Positions 1-9,339 of a DNA stretch of 64,000 nt are shown one piece after another. A program made the translations under genes and the position numbers. The notes under the pieces were generated by a model. That model made no database searches and had not been told where the DNA came from. It saw only the letters and a program-made list of their open reading frames with translations. The number at the start of each line of letters is the position of its first letter. The first letter of the stretch is position 1. The DNA comes from Bacillus safensis (GTDB lineage Bacteria > Bacillota > Bacilli > Bacillales > Bacillaceae): NCBI GenBank assembly GCA_030159235.1, contig BSBG01000006.1, positions 62,001 to 126,000 of the forward strand, read 5' to 3'.

Positions 1-675
1 GCATTTGACCGTGCATTCAAAGCAGATGAAACCTCTATTTTTGGCGGTATTGTGGCACTTAACCGTGAAGTAGACAAGCAAACGGCTGACGTTCTGCATA
101 CGATTTTCTTAGAAATTGTCATTGCCCCATCCTTTAGCCAAGAAGCACTTGACGTGCTAACAGCTAAAAAGAATCTTCGTTTATTAACACTAGATGTAGA
201 GGCGGATCTCGGGAAAAAAGAAAAGCAGCTGACAAGTGTCCATGGCGGATTGCTCGTTCAGGATATCGACACGTACGGCTTAGAGGAAGCAACGATCTCT
301 ATTCCAACGAAAAGAGAACCAACTGAAGACGAATGGAAAGACTTAAAGCTCGCATGGAAAGTCGTTAAGCATGTAAAGTCAAATGCGATCGTTCTTGCGA
401 AAGAGCAAATGACAGCAGGTATTGGTGCTGGTCAGATGAACCGTGTCGGTTCGGCTAACATTGCGATTGAGCAAGCAGGTGAAAAGGCGAAAGGTAGTGC
501 GCTAGGTTCTGATGCATTTTTCCCAATGGGCGATACAGTGGAAGCTGCTGCTAAGGCAGGCGTCACAGCGATCATTCAGCCAGGCGGTTCCATTCGTGAT
601 GAAGAATCCATTCAAAAGGCAGATGAATACGGCATTGCCATGGTCTTCACTGGCGTTAGACATTTCAAACATTAA
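1..675 (+). CDS. purH: PurH, bifunctional AICAR transformylase / IMP cyclohydrolase (3' part)
   Basis: The gene enters from the left edge in frame 1, so only its C-terminal 224 codons are visible; the family is usually about 510 residues. This part belongs to the AICAR transformylase domain, which transfers a formyl group from 10-formyl-THF to AICAR in the ninth step of de novo purine synthesis; the IMP cyclohydrolase domain lies upstream of the window. Family motifs visible are [22 protein letters not shown] and [10 protein letters not shown] near the C-terminus. It ends with TAA 12 bases before the purD start, as in the Bacillus pur operon. Identity is secure; the only limit is the truncation by the window edge. 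Confidence 0.97.
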   Translation, partial: AFDRAFKADETSIFGGIVALNREVDKQTADVLHTIFLEIVIAPSFSQEALDVLTAKKNLRLLTLDVEADLGKKEKQLTSVHGGLLVQDIDTYGLEEATISIPTKREPTEDEWKDLKLAWKVVKHVKSNAIVLAKEQMTAGIGAGQMNRVGSANIAIEQAGEKAKGSALGSDAFFPMGDTVEAAAKAGVTAIIQPGGSIRDEESIQKADEYGIAMVFTGVRHFKH

Positions 676-1962
<1,287 letters not shown>

Positions 1963-1964
1963 CC

Positions 1965-2005
1965 AAAACACCTTTCTATCTGATGAGATGGAAAGGTGTT
2001 TTTTG
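1965..2005 (+). terminator. Rho-independent terminator of the purine operon
   Basis: A perfect 12-bp inverted repeat AAAACACCTTTC (1965-1976) / GAAAGGTGTTTT (1991-2002) with a 14-base loop runs into a T tract. It begins 3 bases after the purD stop codon. Confidence 0.9.
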
Positions 2006-2073
2006 TTCATGGGAAGGGATGCCGATTCAATATGAAGAAGTAATATGGGATTACAAATGAAAAGGGAGGAAAC

Positions 2074-2268
2074 ATGGAAATCAAAGCATTTATGATCTTT
2101 GCAATCGTCATACTTATTTTATTTCTCATAACCATAAATAACGTCATGTTGTTTGCATTTAAGCACAATAAAATGAAAAAGGGCTTAGCCATTAGTTATA
2201 TGATCATTTCAATTTTTTCTGGCATCGCTATTTCTTCATTTTTAATTTGGAAGTTTTTCATTAGCTAA
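2074..2268 (+). CDS. Small membrane protein, 64 residues, unknown function
   Basis: Not recognised as a named family. The start ATG follows a good ribosome-binding site (GGGAGG, 5 bases away). The protein is almost entirely two hydrophobic helices, roughly residues 5-28 and 38-60, separated by a short basic turn (KHNKMKK), so a two-pass membrane protein with both ends on the same side is likely. It sits between the purD terminator and the acetyltransferase gene 15 bases downstream, and may be co-transcribed with the latter. B. subtilis has a different small gene (yezC) after purD, as far as I recall. Confidence 0.6.
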   Translation: MEIKAFMIFAIVILILFLITINNVMLFAFKHNKMKKGLAISYMIISIFSGIAISSFLIWKFFIS

Positions 2269-2283
2269 GAGAGGAATGAGTGT

Positions 2284-3129
2284 ATGGTGCAATTGAAGAA
2301 ACTTGCAAACGAGCGTTTTTCTGCTTTGATCTGTATGGATTCATTTAATGAGCGAATTCGTTTAGATGATTACAGCGGCAGCGTGCGGGATGTCATTCAG
2401 TCCGTTCTTCAGGAAGCGGCGGACTGCAAGGCTTCTAAGGTCATTGTAAAAGTAAGGCGTGAGCATATGCCTCTTTTTTTAGAAAAAGGTTTTCGGCTTG
2501 AAGGCGTGTTTTCTCATTATTTTCTTGGAAGTGATGCGTACGGCATGTCGCTTTTTCTCACTGAGGGTAGAATGAATAGCCCGTATTGGCTGAAGGAAGA
2601 TGAGATCGTCGCATCCATTCAAGCGAAGGAGATTAAAAAAGACCAAGGCACGTGGCAGGATGAGTATGTGATGAGGAAAGCAGATACGCAGGATATTCAC
2701 AAACTGGCGAAGCTCTATGATACCGTCTTTGAAACGTATCCCACGCCAATGAACGAGGCAGATTATATCCAAAAGGTAATGGAGGAAGGGACGGTTTTTT
2801 ATGCCGTTGAACATGACGGTCACATTGTGAGTGCAGCATCCGCTGAAATCAATGCGCCGTATGGTCATGCGGAATTAACAGATTGTGCAACCCTTCCATC
2901 ATATAGAAAACTAGGATTCATGCATCATTTGATTCTAGCACTCGAAAAGGAACTTCAATCCATGCACATTTATGTCTTTTATTCTCTCGCACGTGCACTT
3001 TCCTATGGAATGAATCAAGTGTTTTATCAGCTCGGCTATACGTATACCGGGCGCTTCCAAAATAATTGCTATATTTTTGACAAAATTGAAGATATGAATC
3101 TATGGGTCAAAACGCCGAATGAATCATGA
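2284..3129 (+). CDS. ablB: AblB/YodP-like beta-lysine N-acetyltransferase
   Basis: A 281-residue protein with a C-terminal GNAT acetyltransferase domain (about residues 125-265). Overall it resembles the putative beta-lysine N6-acetyltransferase AblB (YodP in B. subtilis). That enzyme acetylates beta-lysine made by lysine 2,3-aminomutase (KamA/AblA), for osmoprotection or as part of lysine breakdown. Seen: the N-terminal region with KASKVIVKVRREH and a FRLEGVFSHYFLG segment typical of AblB, and the GNAT core around DCATLPSYRKLGFMHHLI, the acetyl-CoA-binding region. In B. subtilis yodP is in one operon with kamA and yodQRST; here it stands apart from the yodTSRQ-like genes, with a regulator gene between, and no kamA is present. 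Its 3' end overlaps the convergent regulator gene by 6 bases. Confidence 0.8.
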   Translation: MVQLKKLANERFSALICMDSFNERIRLDDYSGSVRDVIQSVLQEAADCKASKVIVKVRREHMPLFLEKGFRLEGVFSHYFLGSDAYGMSLFLTEGRMNSPYWLKEDEIVASIQAKEIKKDQGTWQDEYVMRKADTQDIHKLAKLYDTVFETYPTPMNEADYIQKVMEEGTVFYAVEHDGHIVSAASAEINAPYGHAELTDCATLPSYRKLGFMHHLILALEKELQSMHIYVFYSLARALSYGMNQVFYQLGYTYTGRFQNNCYIFDKIEDMNLWVKTPNES

Positions 3130-4782
3130 AATGGTTCTCATCTGATCAAGCAGACCAGAAAGGCGGTACGCCATAATACTAAGCTGCAGCTTCATCCGAT
3201 CATCCGTGGATTTGAGGCTGCAGCCTGTTCTCGTTTCAATTTGTTTCAACCGGTAGCTTAATGTATGTCTGTGAATAAACAATTCTCCCGCAGATTTTTG
3301 GATATTTTCATTATGTGCCAAATACACTTCGAGTGTATGGATCAGGTCAGCTCCCTGTTTTTTCGTATAAAGTAAAGGGCTTAACAGCTCCACGTAAAAA
3401 TCATGCAAATTCATACCCGCTTCATTCATTTCAAGAAGCATGCCGTATAAGCCGAGCTTCTGATAATGAATGATGCTTTCGTCTGTTTTTAAAAGCGGCA
3501 GAAGCCTTGCTGCATACTGTGCTTCCTTTGCGCTTTTTGCAAAGAGACTGATCTGGTCATAGGCTCTCCCGATACCAATGACAATCGGATGGACGGGGAA
3601 AAAATAAGACCAAGTGCTCCGGCACTCCTCTGATGCGCGATACCACTCCGTTTCTTGAAATGCTTTTTTTTCCGCCGGTGTCAGGACAAAAATGGAATCG
3701 AGCCTTGCCTTTAGTAAAAAAGGAATATGTCTGCGTTCAAATATCGACGTGAGTAATTGAGAGAGACGCTGCATCATTTGGTGATCGAGCTGTGTGTGCT
3801 GATGCTGAAATTGAAAGTAGATGACGACCTGTTCATCGCTCATATCATATTGCAGCTTTCTTGCTTGTTCGATGACATAGCTTTCTTCTGTGTATTGCTG
3901 CTGCAGCATATCATCTAACAAATGTCCCTGCATTTGGTTTTCTGTATCTTGAATGGCTTTTTGCTTCAGCCATTCAATCGCATACACCGCCCCGGCATGC
4001 TCGATGGCGATTGCGTCGAGATGGTGCCACGTTTCTTTTTTCTTTAAAGCCACAATAAACCCAAAAATATCGCCCATTGCAATGACGGGGCATGCAGCCA
4101 GAACAAACGCACCACATGTGTTATAGACGAGCCGTCCTTTCTCCTCAGCCTGCTTGAGAAGAGGTGTCGTTTCAATTGGTTCGTGATCTGTTTGAAAGCC
4201 AAAAGCAGGAGAATACGCTACTACATCTGTTTCGAGGTGAGCCGCTGTTTGATGTAAAAATACATCTAGCACGACGATATTTGCCGCAGTGAGATGTGCC
4301 AACTCATCTGTAATTTGCGTGACATTTTTATTGCTGACATTTAAATGGGTCAATCTTTGATGAATGGCAGAAGAATATTTCAGTTGATGGAGCTGGCTGC
4401 TGACGATTTGCTCTAGGACGGCTTTTGTAATGTCTGAGAAATTGACATGTGAAGGAATCTCGATGAGTGGAATGCCGCTGTTTTTTGCCGCTTGAATGAG
4501 TGATGCAGGGATTTCTGTTAAGTACACGCCTTTATAAATCGCAATGGCGGATAGACGATCAGATTGAATTAGTTCCTCAAGCCGGGCGCGTCTTTCTTTA
4601 TTTTCTGCAAGTCCAAATCCAGTTGTGACAAGTAATTCCCCTTCGGAAAGTCTGGAAGTGTCTTCGATAATTTCCACTATGGTCACCCACTGAATGAGGC
4701 GGTCCAGTCCATTTTCCCCAGCAAGCAGCGTTGTTTCCTTCATGATATCGAGCGAGAGTGCATCTTTGACGAGAATCGCCAT
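3124..4782 (-). CDS. PucR-family transcriptional regulator
   Basis: A 552-residue regulator with the PucR layout: an N-terminal purine-catabolism-type sensing domain (about residues 8-125, starting VKDALSL and containing VTIVEIIEDTSRLSEGELLVTTG), a central GGDEF-like/linker region, and a C-terminal PucR-type helix-turn-helix (about 485-545, with IHRHTLSYRLKQIE). The start ATG has AAAGGAGG 10 bases upstream. It is transcribed away from the yodT-like operon, whose start is about 190 bases away, so it probably regulates that operon. The ligand cannot be read from sequence; PucR relatives respond to purine metabolites, amino acids or other small molecules. It converges on and overlaps the end of ablB. 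Confidence 0.85.
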   Translation of the reverse strand: MAILVKDALSLDIMKETTLLAGENGLDRLIQWVTIVEIIEDTSRLSEGELLVTTGFGLAENKERRARLEELIQSDRLSAIAIYKGVYLTEIPASLIQAAKNSGIPLIEIPSHVNFSDITKAVLEQIVSSQLHQLKYSSAIHQRLTHLNVSNKNVTQITDELAHLTAANIVVLDVFLHQTAAHLETDVVAYSPAFGFQTDHEPIETTPLLKQAEEKGRLVYNTCGAFVLAACPVIAMGDIFGFIVALKKKETWHHLDAIAIEHAGAVYAIEWLKQKAIQDTENQMQGHLLDDMLQQQYTEESYVIEQARKLQYDMSDEQVVIYFQFQHQHTQLDHQMMQRLSQLLTSIFERRHIPFLLKARLDSIFVLTPAEKKAFQETEWYRASEECRSTWSYFFPVHPIVIGIGRAYDQISLFAKSAKEAQYAARLLPLLKTDESIIHYQKLGLYGMLLEMNEAGMNLHDFYVELLSPLLYTKKQGADLIHTLEVYLAHNENIQKSAGELFIHRHTLSYRLKQIETRTGCSLKSTDDRMKLQLSIMAYRLSGLLDQMRTIS

Positions 4783-4972
4783 AGACTCATGACCTCCTTT
4801 TGAACACTCTTATACATGATGTATAAAAAATGCGTCTGAAATTCGGGCATGTGGCGAATGGAGGATGACTGCCCTCTTGATTAAGCTAATCTTATAACAA
4901 GTATACAAAATTTTCTTGCGATTCATGAAAAAGAAAGATGCAGCTGCTGACGAGAGAGGGAGGAATGACAAA

Positions 4973-6337
4973 GTGGAGACCCGGGATTACTTAATCAAAC
5001 CGATGTTGAATCAGCATTATCCTGTGGCTGTGAAAGGAGAGGGGATTTATTTATATGATCGGGACGGGAAAAAATATTTAGACGGCTCATCTGGTGCTGT
5101 CACCGCAAGCATTGGACATGGCATACGAGATATTATTGATGCCATGACAGAGCAAGCGGAAAAGGTAAGCTTTACGTACAGATCACAATTCACAAATGAA
5201 CCAGCAGAAGAACTTGCCTATGAATTGAGTACGCTTTGTCCAGGTAACCTGAACTGGTCTTTTTTTGTCGGAAGTGGGTCAGAGGCAACGGAGACTGCGA
5301 TGAAAATTGCGATTCAGCATTGGCAGGAGCAGGGGAAGGCTGAGAAGAATCACATCATCTCAAGATGGATGAGTTATCACGGCATCACACTCGGTGCGCT
5401 GTCGATGTCGGGACATATTGCAAGGAGAGAGCGCTTTGAACCACTGCTTGAAAAGCATCCGGTGCTGTCACCGCCATATAGCTACCGTTCATGGCTGCCA
5501 AAGGAAGAAAGCAAGCAGGTCGAATGGTATGTCCAGGAATTTAAAACGGTCATTCAGCGTATAGGAAAAGAGAGGATTGCGGCTTTTATCGCAGAGCCGA
5601 TTGTTGGAGCAGCAGGAGCGGCACTCGTACCGCCAGACGGATATTTTCAGGCAATGAAGCGTGTCTGTGAGGAAAACGATATTTTAATGATTGCAGATGA
5701 AGTCATGACAGGCTTTGGACGAACTGGGAAAATGTTTGCCATGGAACATTGGGGCGTCGTCCCAGACATTATAGTACTTGGAAAAGGCATGAGTGCCGGC
5801 TATTCACCGATTGCGGCAGCTGTCTCAGCGGATCATGTGATCGAACCGATTCTTAGCGGATCAGGTGCTGTGATGGCAGGGCACACATATAGCGGCAACC
5901 CGCTGTCAGCAGCCGTCTCGCTGGCTGTCATTCGATATATGAAAAAACACCAGCTTCCAGAACGAGCTGATCTGTCTGGCCGATATTTAATGAATGCTTT
6001 AAAGGATTTGCAAACAAACCACTCCATCATAGGAGATGTGAGAGGTAAGGGACTGCTCGTTGGAATTGAATTTGTCGCAGACCGATTATCGAAAACACCA
6101 TTTCCTGCCCATGCTCAAATGACGCATTTAGTCGTTGAGACGGCCAAGCAAAATGGTTTGCTTGTTTATCCAGCAAGCGCTGGAGAGGATGGGGTGGGAG
6201 GTGCAGCGGTCATGATCGCACCGCCGCTTTCCATCACGCAGCAGGAGATGGATGAACTCATTCATTTATTCGGGCAGACCATGACGCAGGTCGAACAAGA
6301 AGTCATCAACCGAGGGTTTTTCCCATCTGCTATGTAG
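4973..6337 (+). CDS. yodT: YodT-like class III aminotransferase (PLP)
   Basis: A class III (ornithine/acetylornithine type) PLP aminotransferase, about 454 residues, similar to B. subtilis YodT. Seen: the cofactor-binding [10 protein letters not shown], the aspartate motif [15 protein letters not shown], the Schiff-base lysine in [13 protein letters not shown], and [12 protein letters not shown]. An in-frame TTG at 4916 is possible, but I chose the GTG at 4973 because GAGGGAGG lies 9 bases upstream and the family N-terminus starts there. In the yod pathway it likely transaminates an amino-acid-derived keto compound before CoA activation; the exact substrate is an inference. It is the first gene of a four-gene operon, 12 bases before the CoA-transferase alpha subunit. 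Confidence 0.85.
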   Translation: METRDYLIKPMLNQHYPVAVKGEGIYLYDRDGKKYLDGSSGAVTASIGHGIRDIIDAMTEQAEKVSFTYRSQFTNEPAEELAYELSTLCPGNLNWSFFVGSGSEATETAMKIAIQHWQEQGKAEKNHIISRWMSYHGITLGALSMSGHIARRERFEPLLEKHPVLSPPYSYRSWLPKEESKQVEWYVQEFKTVIQRIGKERIAAFIAEPIVGAAGAALVPPDGYFQAMKRVCEENDILMIADEVMTGFGRTGKMFAMEHWGVVPDIIVLGKGMSAGYSPIAAAVSADHVIEPILSGSGAVMAGHTYSGNPLSAAVSLAVIRYMKKHQLPERADLSGRYLMNALKDLQTNHSIIGDVRGKGLLVGIEFVADRLSKTPFPAHAQMTHLVVETAKQNGLLVYPASAGEDGVGGAAVMIAPPLSITQQEMDELIHLFGQTMTQVEQEVINRGFFPSAM

Positions 6338-6349
6338 GGAGGAAAGAGG

Positions 6350-7036
6350 ATGAACAAAACAGCGAATCTTGATAAAGTGATCACGCGTTTTAAGGACGGG
6401 ATGACCATCATGTTTGGCGGATTTGGCGGTGTGGGGTCCCCGCCATCATTGATCGATGCCATCCTAGAAGCCAATATCAAAGGCCTAACACTGATCGGAA
6501 ACGATGCAGGCTTCCCGCAAATTGGTGTTGGCCGGCTGATCACAGAAGGAAGAGTCAAGAAAATCATTGCTTCTCATATTGGCTCAAATCCAGTTGCCGG
6601 GCAAAAAATGCAGGCGGGTACGCTTGACGTTCTGTTCTACCCGCAGGGCATTCTAGCAGAAAAGATAAGGGCAGGCGGGATGGGCTTAGCTGGCATTGTG
6701 ACAGATGTCGGCATGGATAGCCTCAATCTCGATGAGAAACAGCTTGTGCCGCTAAGTGGAAAGAATTATATTCTTGAGCCTGCACTGACTGCGGATATCG
6801 CCATTGTGAATGCCCTCAAAGCAGATGAAGCAGGCAACCTGATTTTTGATAAAAGTGCACGGAATACAAACCCGATCGTGGCGATGGCAGGAGACTGGAC
6901 CATTGCGGAAGTAGAAGAGATTGTGCCTGTGGGCAGGCTTCATCCAGAAGAAATCGTGACACCAGGCGTATTTGTGAACCAGATCGTGCAATCAAAAGGA
7001 GTGAACTGGACATGGGCATGGGAGACATCGATTTAA
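6350..7036 (+). CDS. yodS: CoA-transferase subunit A (YodS-like)
   Basis: A 228-residue alpha subunit of a class I 3-oxoacid-type CoA-transferase. Seen: the glycine-rich opening MFGGFGGVGSP near residue 21, and the LIGNDAG, SHIGSNP and FYPQGILAEKIRAGG segments that match the alpha subunit family. With the subunit encoded next it would move CoA between carboxylic acids. The upstream AGGAAAGAGG serves as ribosome-binding site. It overlaps the subunit B gene by 25 bases, consistent with translational coupling of the two chains. Confidence 0.88.
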   Translation: MNKTANLDKVITRFKDGMTIMFGGFGGVGSPPSLIDAILEANIKGLTLIGNDAGFPQIGVGRLITEGRVKKIIASHIGSNPVAGQKMQAGTLDVLFYPQGILAEKIRAGGMGLAGIVTDVGMDSLNLDEKQLVPLSGKNYILEPALTADIAIVNALKADEAGNLIFDKSARNTNPIVAMAGDWTIAEVEEIVPVGRLHPEEIVTPGVFVNQIVQSKGVNWTWAWETSI

Positions 7037-7677
7037 GACACCGCATAGCCAAACGCGCGGCACAGGAAATTGAAGATGGCATGATTGTGAATCTTGGGAT
7101 CGGCATCCCGACCCTTGCAGCTGAATACATTCCACCACATTATCAGGTGTGGCTGCATGCCGAAAACGGCATTATGGGGGCAGGGGCCTCACCAGTACGA
7201 GGAGAAGAAGACCCGAATTTGTGCAATGCCGGCGGTTTTCCGATTACGTTAACAAAAGGCGGCTCATATATGGATAGCACAACCGCTTTTGGCATCATTC
7301 GAAAAGGGATGCTGGATATGACGATTTTAGGTGCACTTGAAGTCAGCAGTCAGGGTGATCTTGCCAATTGGATAGTGCCAGGTAAACGAGTGCCGGGTAT
7401 GGGTGGAGCAATAGAGCTCGCGCAAAAGGCAAAAAAGGTTGTCGTGGTGATGAGCCACCTTGATAAACACGGACAATCAAAGGTGAAATCAACCTGTACA
7501 CTGCCCTTAACCGCTAAATCTTGTGTGGATTTGATTATTACGGATATGGCAGTCATTGAGGTCAAATCACAGCTGCTCATTTTACGTGAAGTCATGCCGC
7601 CGTTTCAGCCGGAAGATGTCATGAGGGCGACGGAAGCACCATTAATTTTAGCGCCTGATGTCAAATCTGTTGTGTAG
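7012..7677 (+). CDS. yodR: CoA-transferase subunit B (YodR-like)
   Basis: A 221-residue beta subunit of the class I CoA-transferase. It carries the catalytic glutamate region ENGIMGAGASP (about residues 51-61) and the family opening RHRIAKRAAQEI and NLGIGIPTL. The start ATG lies inside the end of the subunit A gene, with AAAAGGAG 10 bases upstream. Together with YodS- and YodT-like neighbours it suggests breakdown of an amino-acid-derived keto acid through a CoA ester. Substrate unknown. Confidence 0.88.
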   Translation: MGMGDIDLRHRIAKRAAQEIEDGMIVNLGIGIPTLAAEYIPPHYQVWLHAENGIMGAGASPVRGEEDPNLCNAGGFPITLTKGGSYMDSTTAFGIIRKGMLDMTILGALEVSSQGDLANWIVPGKRVPGMGGAIELAQKAKKVVVVMSHLDKHGQSKVKSTCTLPLTAKSCVDLIITDMAVIEVKSQLLILREVMPPFQPEDVMRATEAPLILAPDVKSVV

Positions 7678-7691
7678 AAAGGATGACCAAC

Positions 7692-8957
7692 TTGAAGCCG
7701 ATCACACGTATCAGAAACTGGATGAAAGAGCATAAGGAGGAAGCCGTGACACTTCTTCAGCAAATGGTGCAATGTGAAAGCATACAAGGGAATGAACAAG
7801 AAGTGCAGCAAATCGTAGCAAAGAAGCTTTCTGCCATTGGCTTTGATGTTGACGTATGGGACATCGGCGGCGATGACCTGCTGAATCATCCGTATTTTTA
7901 TTCCCCGAGGCGTTCCTTTAAAGGAAGTCCCAATGTCGCTGGACGTTTGAAAGGAAAAGGGGGCGGCAAATCCATTTTATTAAATGGCCACGTAGATGTT
8001 GTTCCAGCAGGAGATACGAAACAATGGACATATCCGCCCTACAGCGGGCATATCATAAACGGGAGACTTTATGGACGCGGGGCAACAGATATGAAAGGCG
8101 GAAACGTTTCTTTACTTTTTGCACTAGAGGCACTGCATGCGCTTCAGATTCCACTGAAGGGAGATGTCGTGTTTCATAGTGTCGTAGAAGAAGAGAGCGG
8201 CGGCGCAGGCACTCTTGCAGCCATACTGAGAGGATACACAGCAGATGCTGCCATCATTCCAGAGCCAAGTCATATGAAAATCTTTCCGATTCAGCAGGGA
8301 TCTAAATGGTTCAGACTGCATATTAAAGGTAGGGCAGCTCATGGCGGAACAAGATATCATGGCGTTTCCGCTATTGAAAAGAGCACGATCGTCCTTTCAC
8401 ATATAGCGGCACTTGAAGAAGAAAGAAATCAGCGAATCACCGAGCCTCTGTTTCAGCATATCCCAATACCGATCCCCATCAATATCGGGAAAATTCAAGG
8501 CGGTGATTGGCCGTCCTCTGTAGCGGATCTGGTCACAATGGAGGGCAGGCTCGGGGTGATGCCAGGTGAGACGGTTGAGCAGGCAGAGAAGGAATTAGAA
8601 CATTGGATGGCGGGACTCGGAGAAAAAGATGAATGGTTCAAAGAACATCCTGTGGAGGTCGAATGGTTTGGGGCACGATGGCTGCCAGGTTCAATCGACT
8701 CTGATCATCCACTTCTAGGTTTATTGAAGAAACAATATGAAGCGGTCATGAAGCAGTCGCCAAAGGTCGAAGCCGCTCCTTGGGGAACGGACGGCGGATT
8801 ACTGTCACAGGCGGCAGGTATCCCGATCATCGTGTTCGGACCTGGAACAACGGAGCTTGCCCATTATCCGAATGAGTCCATTGAGATTGAGCATGTGATG
8901 AAAACAGCAGAAATTATTGCAGGTACAATGGTGGAATGGTGTGAAGCAGCGAAATGA
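7692..8957 (+). CDS. yodQ: YodQ-like M20 family deacylase/peptidase
   Basis: An M20/ArgE-DapE family metallo-hydrolase of about 421 residues, similar to B. subtilis YodQ. Seen: the metal-binding LLNGHVDVVPAGD, the GRGATDMKGG motif, the catalytic VVEEESGGAGTL glutamate pair, and HGGTRYHGVSA. Likely role: hydrolysis of an N-acyl amino acid, plausibly acetyl-beta-lysine in view of AblB nearby (inference). I chose the TTG at 7692 because the AAAGGA site is 8 bases away; an ATG at 7683 lies too close to that site. Last gene of the operon, followed by a hairpin. Confidence 0.82.
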   Translation: MKPITRIRNWMKEHKEEAVTLLQQMVQCESIQGNEQEVQQIVAKKLSAIGFDVDVWDIGGDDLLNHPYFYSPRRSFKGSPNVAGRLKGKGGGKSILLNGHVDVVPAGDTKQWTYPPYSGHIINGRLYGRGATDMKGGNVSLLFALEALHALQIPLKGDVVFHSVVEEESGGAGTLAAILRGYTADAAIIPEPSHMKIFPIQQGSKWFRLHIKGRAAHGGTRYHGVSAIEKSTIVLSHIAALEEERNQRITEPLFQHIPIPIPINIGKIQGGDWPSSVADLVTMEGRLGVMPGETVEQAEKELEHWMAGLGEKDEWFKEHPVEVEWFGARWLPGSIDSDHPLLGLLKKQYEAVMKQSPKVEAAPWGTDGGLLSQAAGIPIIVFGPGTTELAHYPNESIEIEHVMKTAEIIAGTMVEWCEAAK

Positions 8958-8976
8958 TGAAAGCAGAAAATAAGCA

Positions 8977-9007
8977 CAAAAAAGAAGGCTGTTCTACTCA
9001 GCCTTCT
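8977..9007 (-). terminator. Hairpin terminator, mainly for the minus-strand DUF2892 gene
   Basis: A 9-bp inverted repeat AGAAGGCTG (8983-8991) / CAGCCTTCT (8999-9007) with a 7-base loop. Read on the minus strand it is followed by TTTTTTGTG. The stop codon of the minus-strand gene falls inside the hairpin loop. It could also attenuate yodQ transcription from the other side, where the T tract is weak. Confidence 0.7.
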
Positions 9008-9215
9008 CTTTATGTGTGTCCTGCTGTTCACACATATATGTCACTGGACAAAACCGAAGAATGCCAGATCCCAGCTTCATACCGCCAAACATGATGCTGA
9101 AAAGCAGCATTTTACTCCATGGTTTTCTAGCATATAAGGATCCAGCCACAGTGCATATTGTCATTCCGCAGGCAATTCTAATGAACGCTTCCATTAAGCC
9201 GAGATTAGGTTTCAT
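8994..9215 (-). CDS. Small DUF2892/YgaP-type membrane protein
   Basis: A 73-residue protein matching the DUF2892 (YgaP transmembrane) type: a short N-terminal helix opening RIACGM, two membrane segments (about residues 10-25 and 34-52) and the conserved FCPVTYMC tail of this family. Function unknown; relatives are fused to or found near sulfur-transfer (rhodanese) proteins. AAAAGGAG lies upstream of the ATG. It converges on yodQ and diverges from yerA. Confidence 0.7.
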   Translation of the reverse strand: MKPNLGLMEAFIRIACGMTICTVAGSLYARKPWSKMLLFSIMFGGMKLGSGILRFCPVTYMCEQQDTHKEKAE

Positions 9216-9339
9216 TGAAGGTGAATCTCCTTTTTTAAATATTTTAATTGTGATTTCAAGAAATTGTAACGTTTCATTAATGCGTAACTTGGTTCGTTAT
9301 GTTACGATAGGGCTAATACAAATGAAGGAGAGTATGTGA

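Noticed and set aside
4916..4972. TTG start 19 codons upstream for the yodT-like gene
   Set aside because: No Shine-Dalgarno sequence; the GTG at 4973 has GAGGGAGG at the right distance and matches the family start.
9238..9339. Sigma-A promoter for yerA
   Set aside because: Several partial -35/-10 pairs exist (for example TTGGTT-17-GCTAAT), but none is good enough to call.
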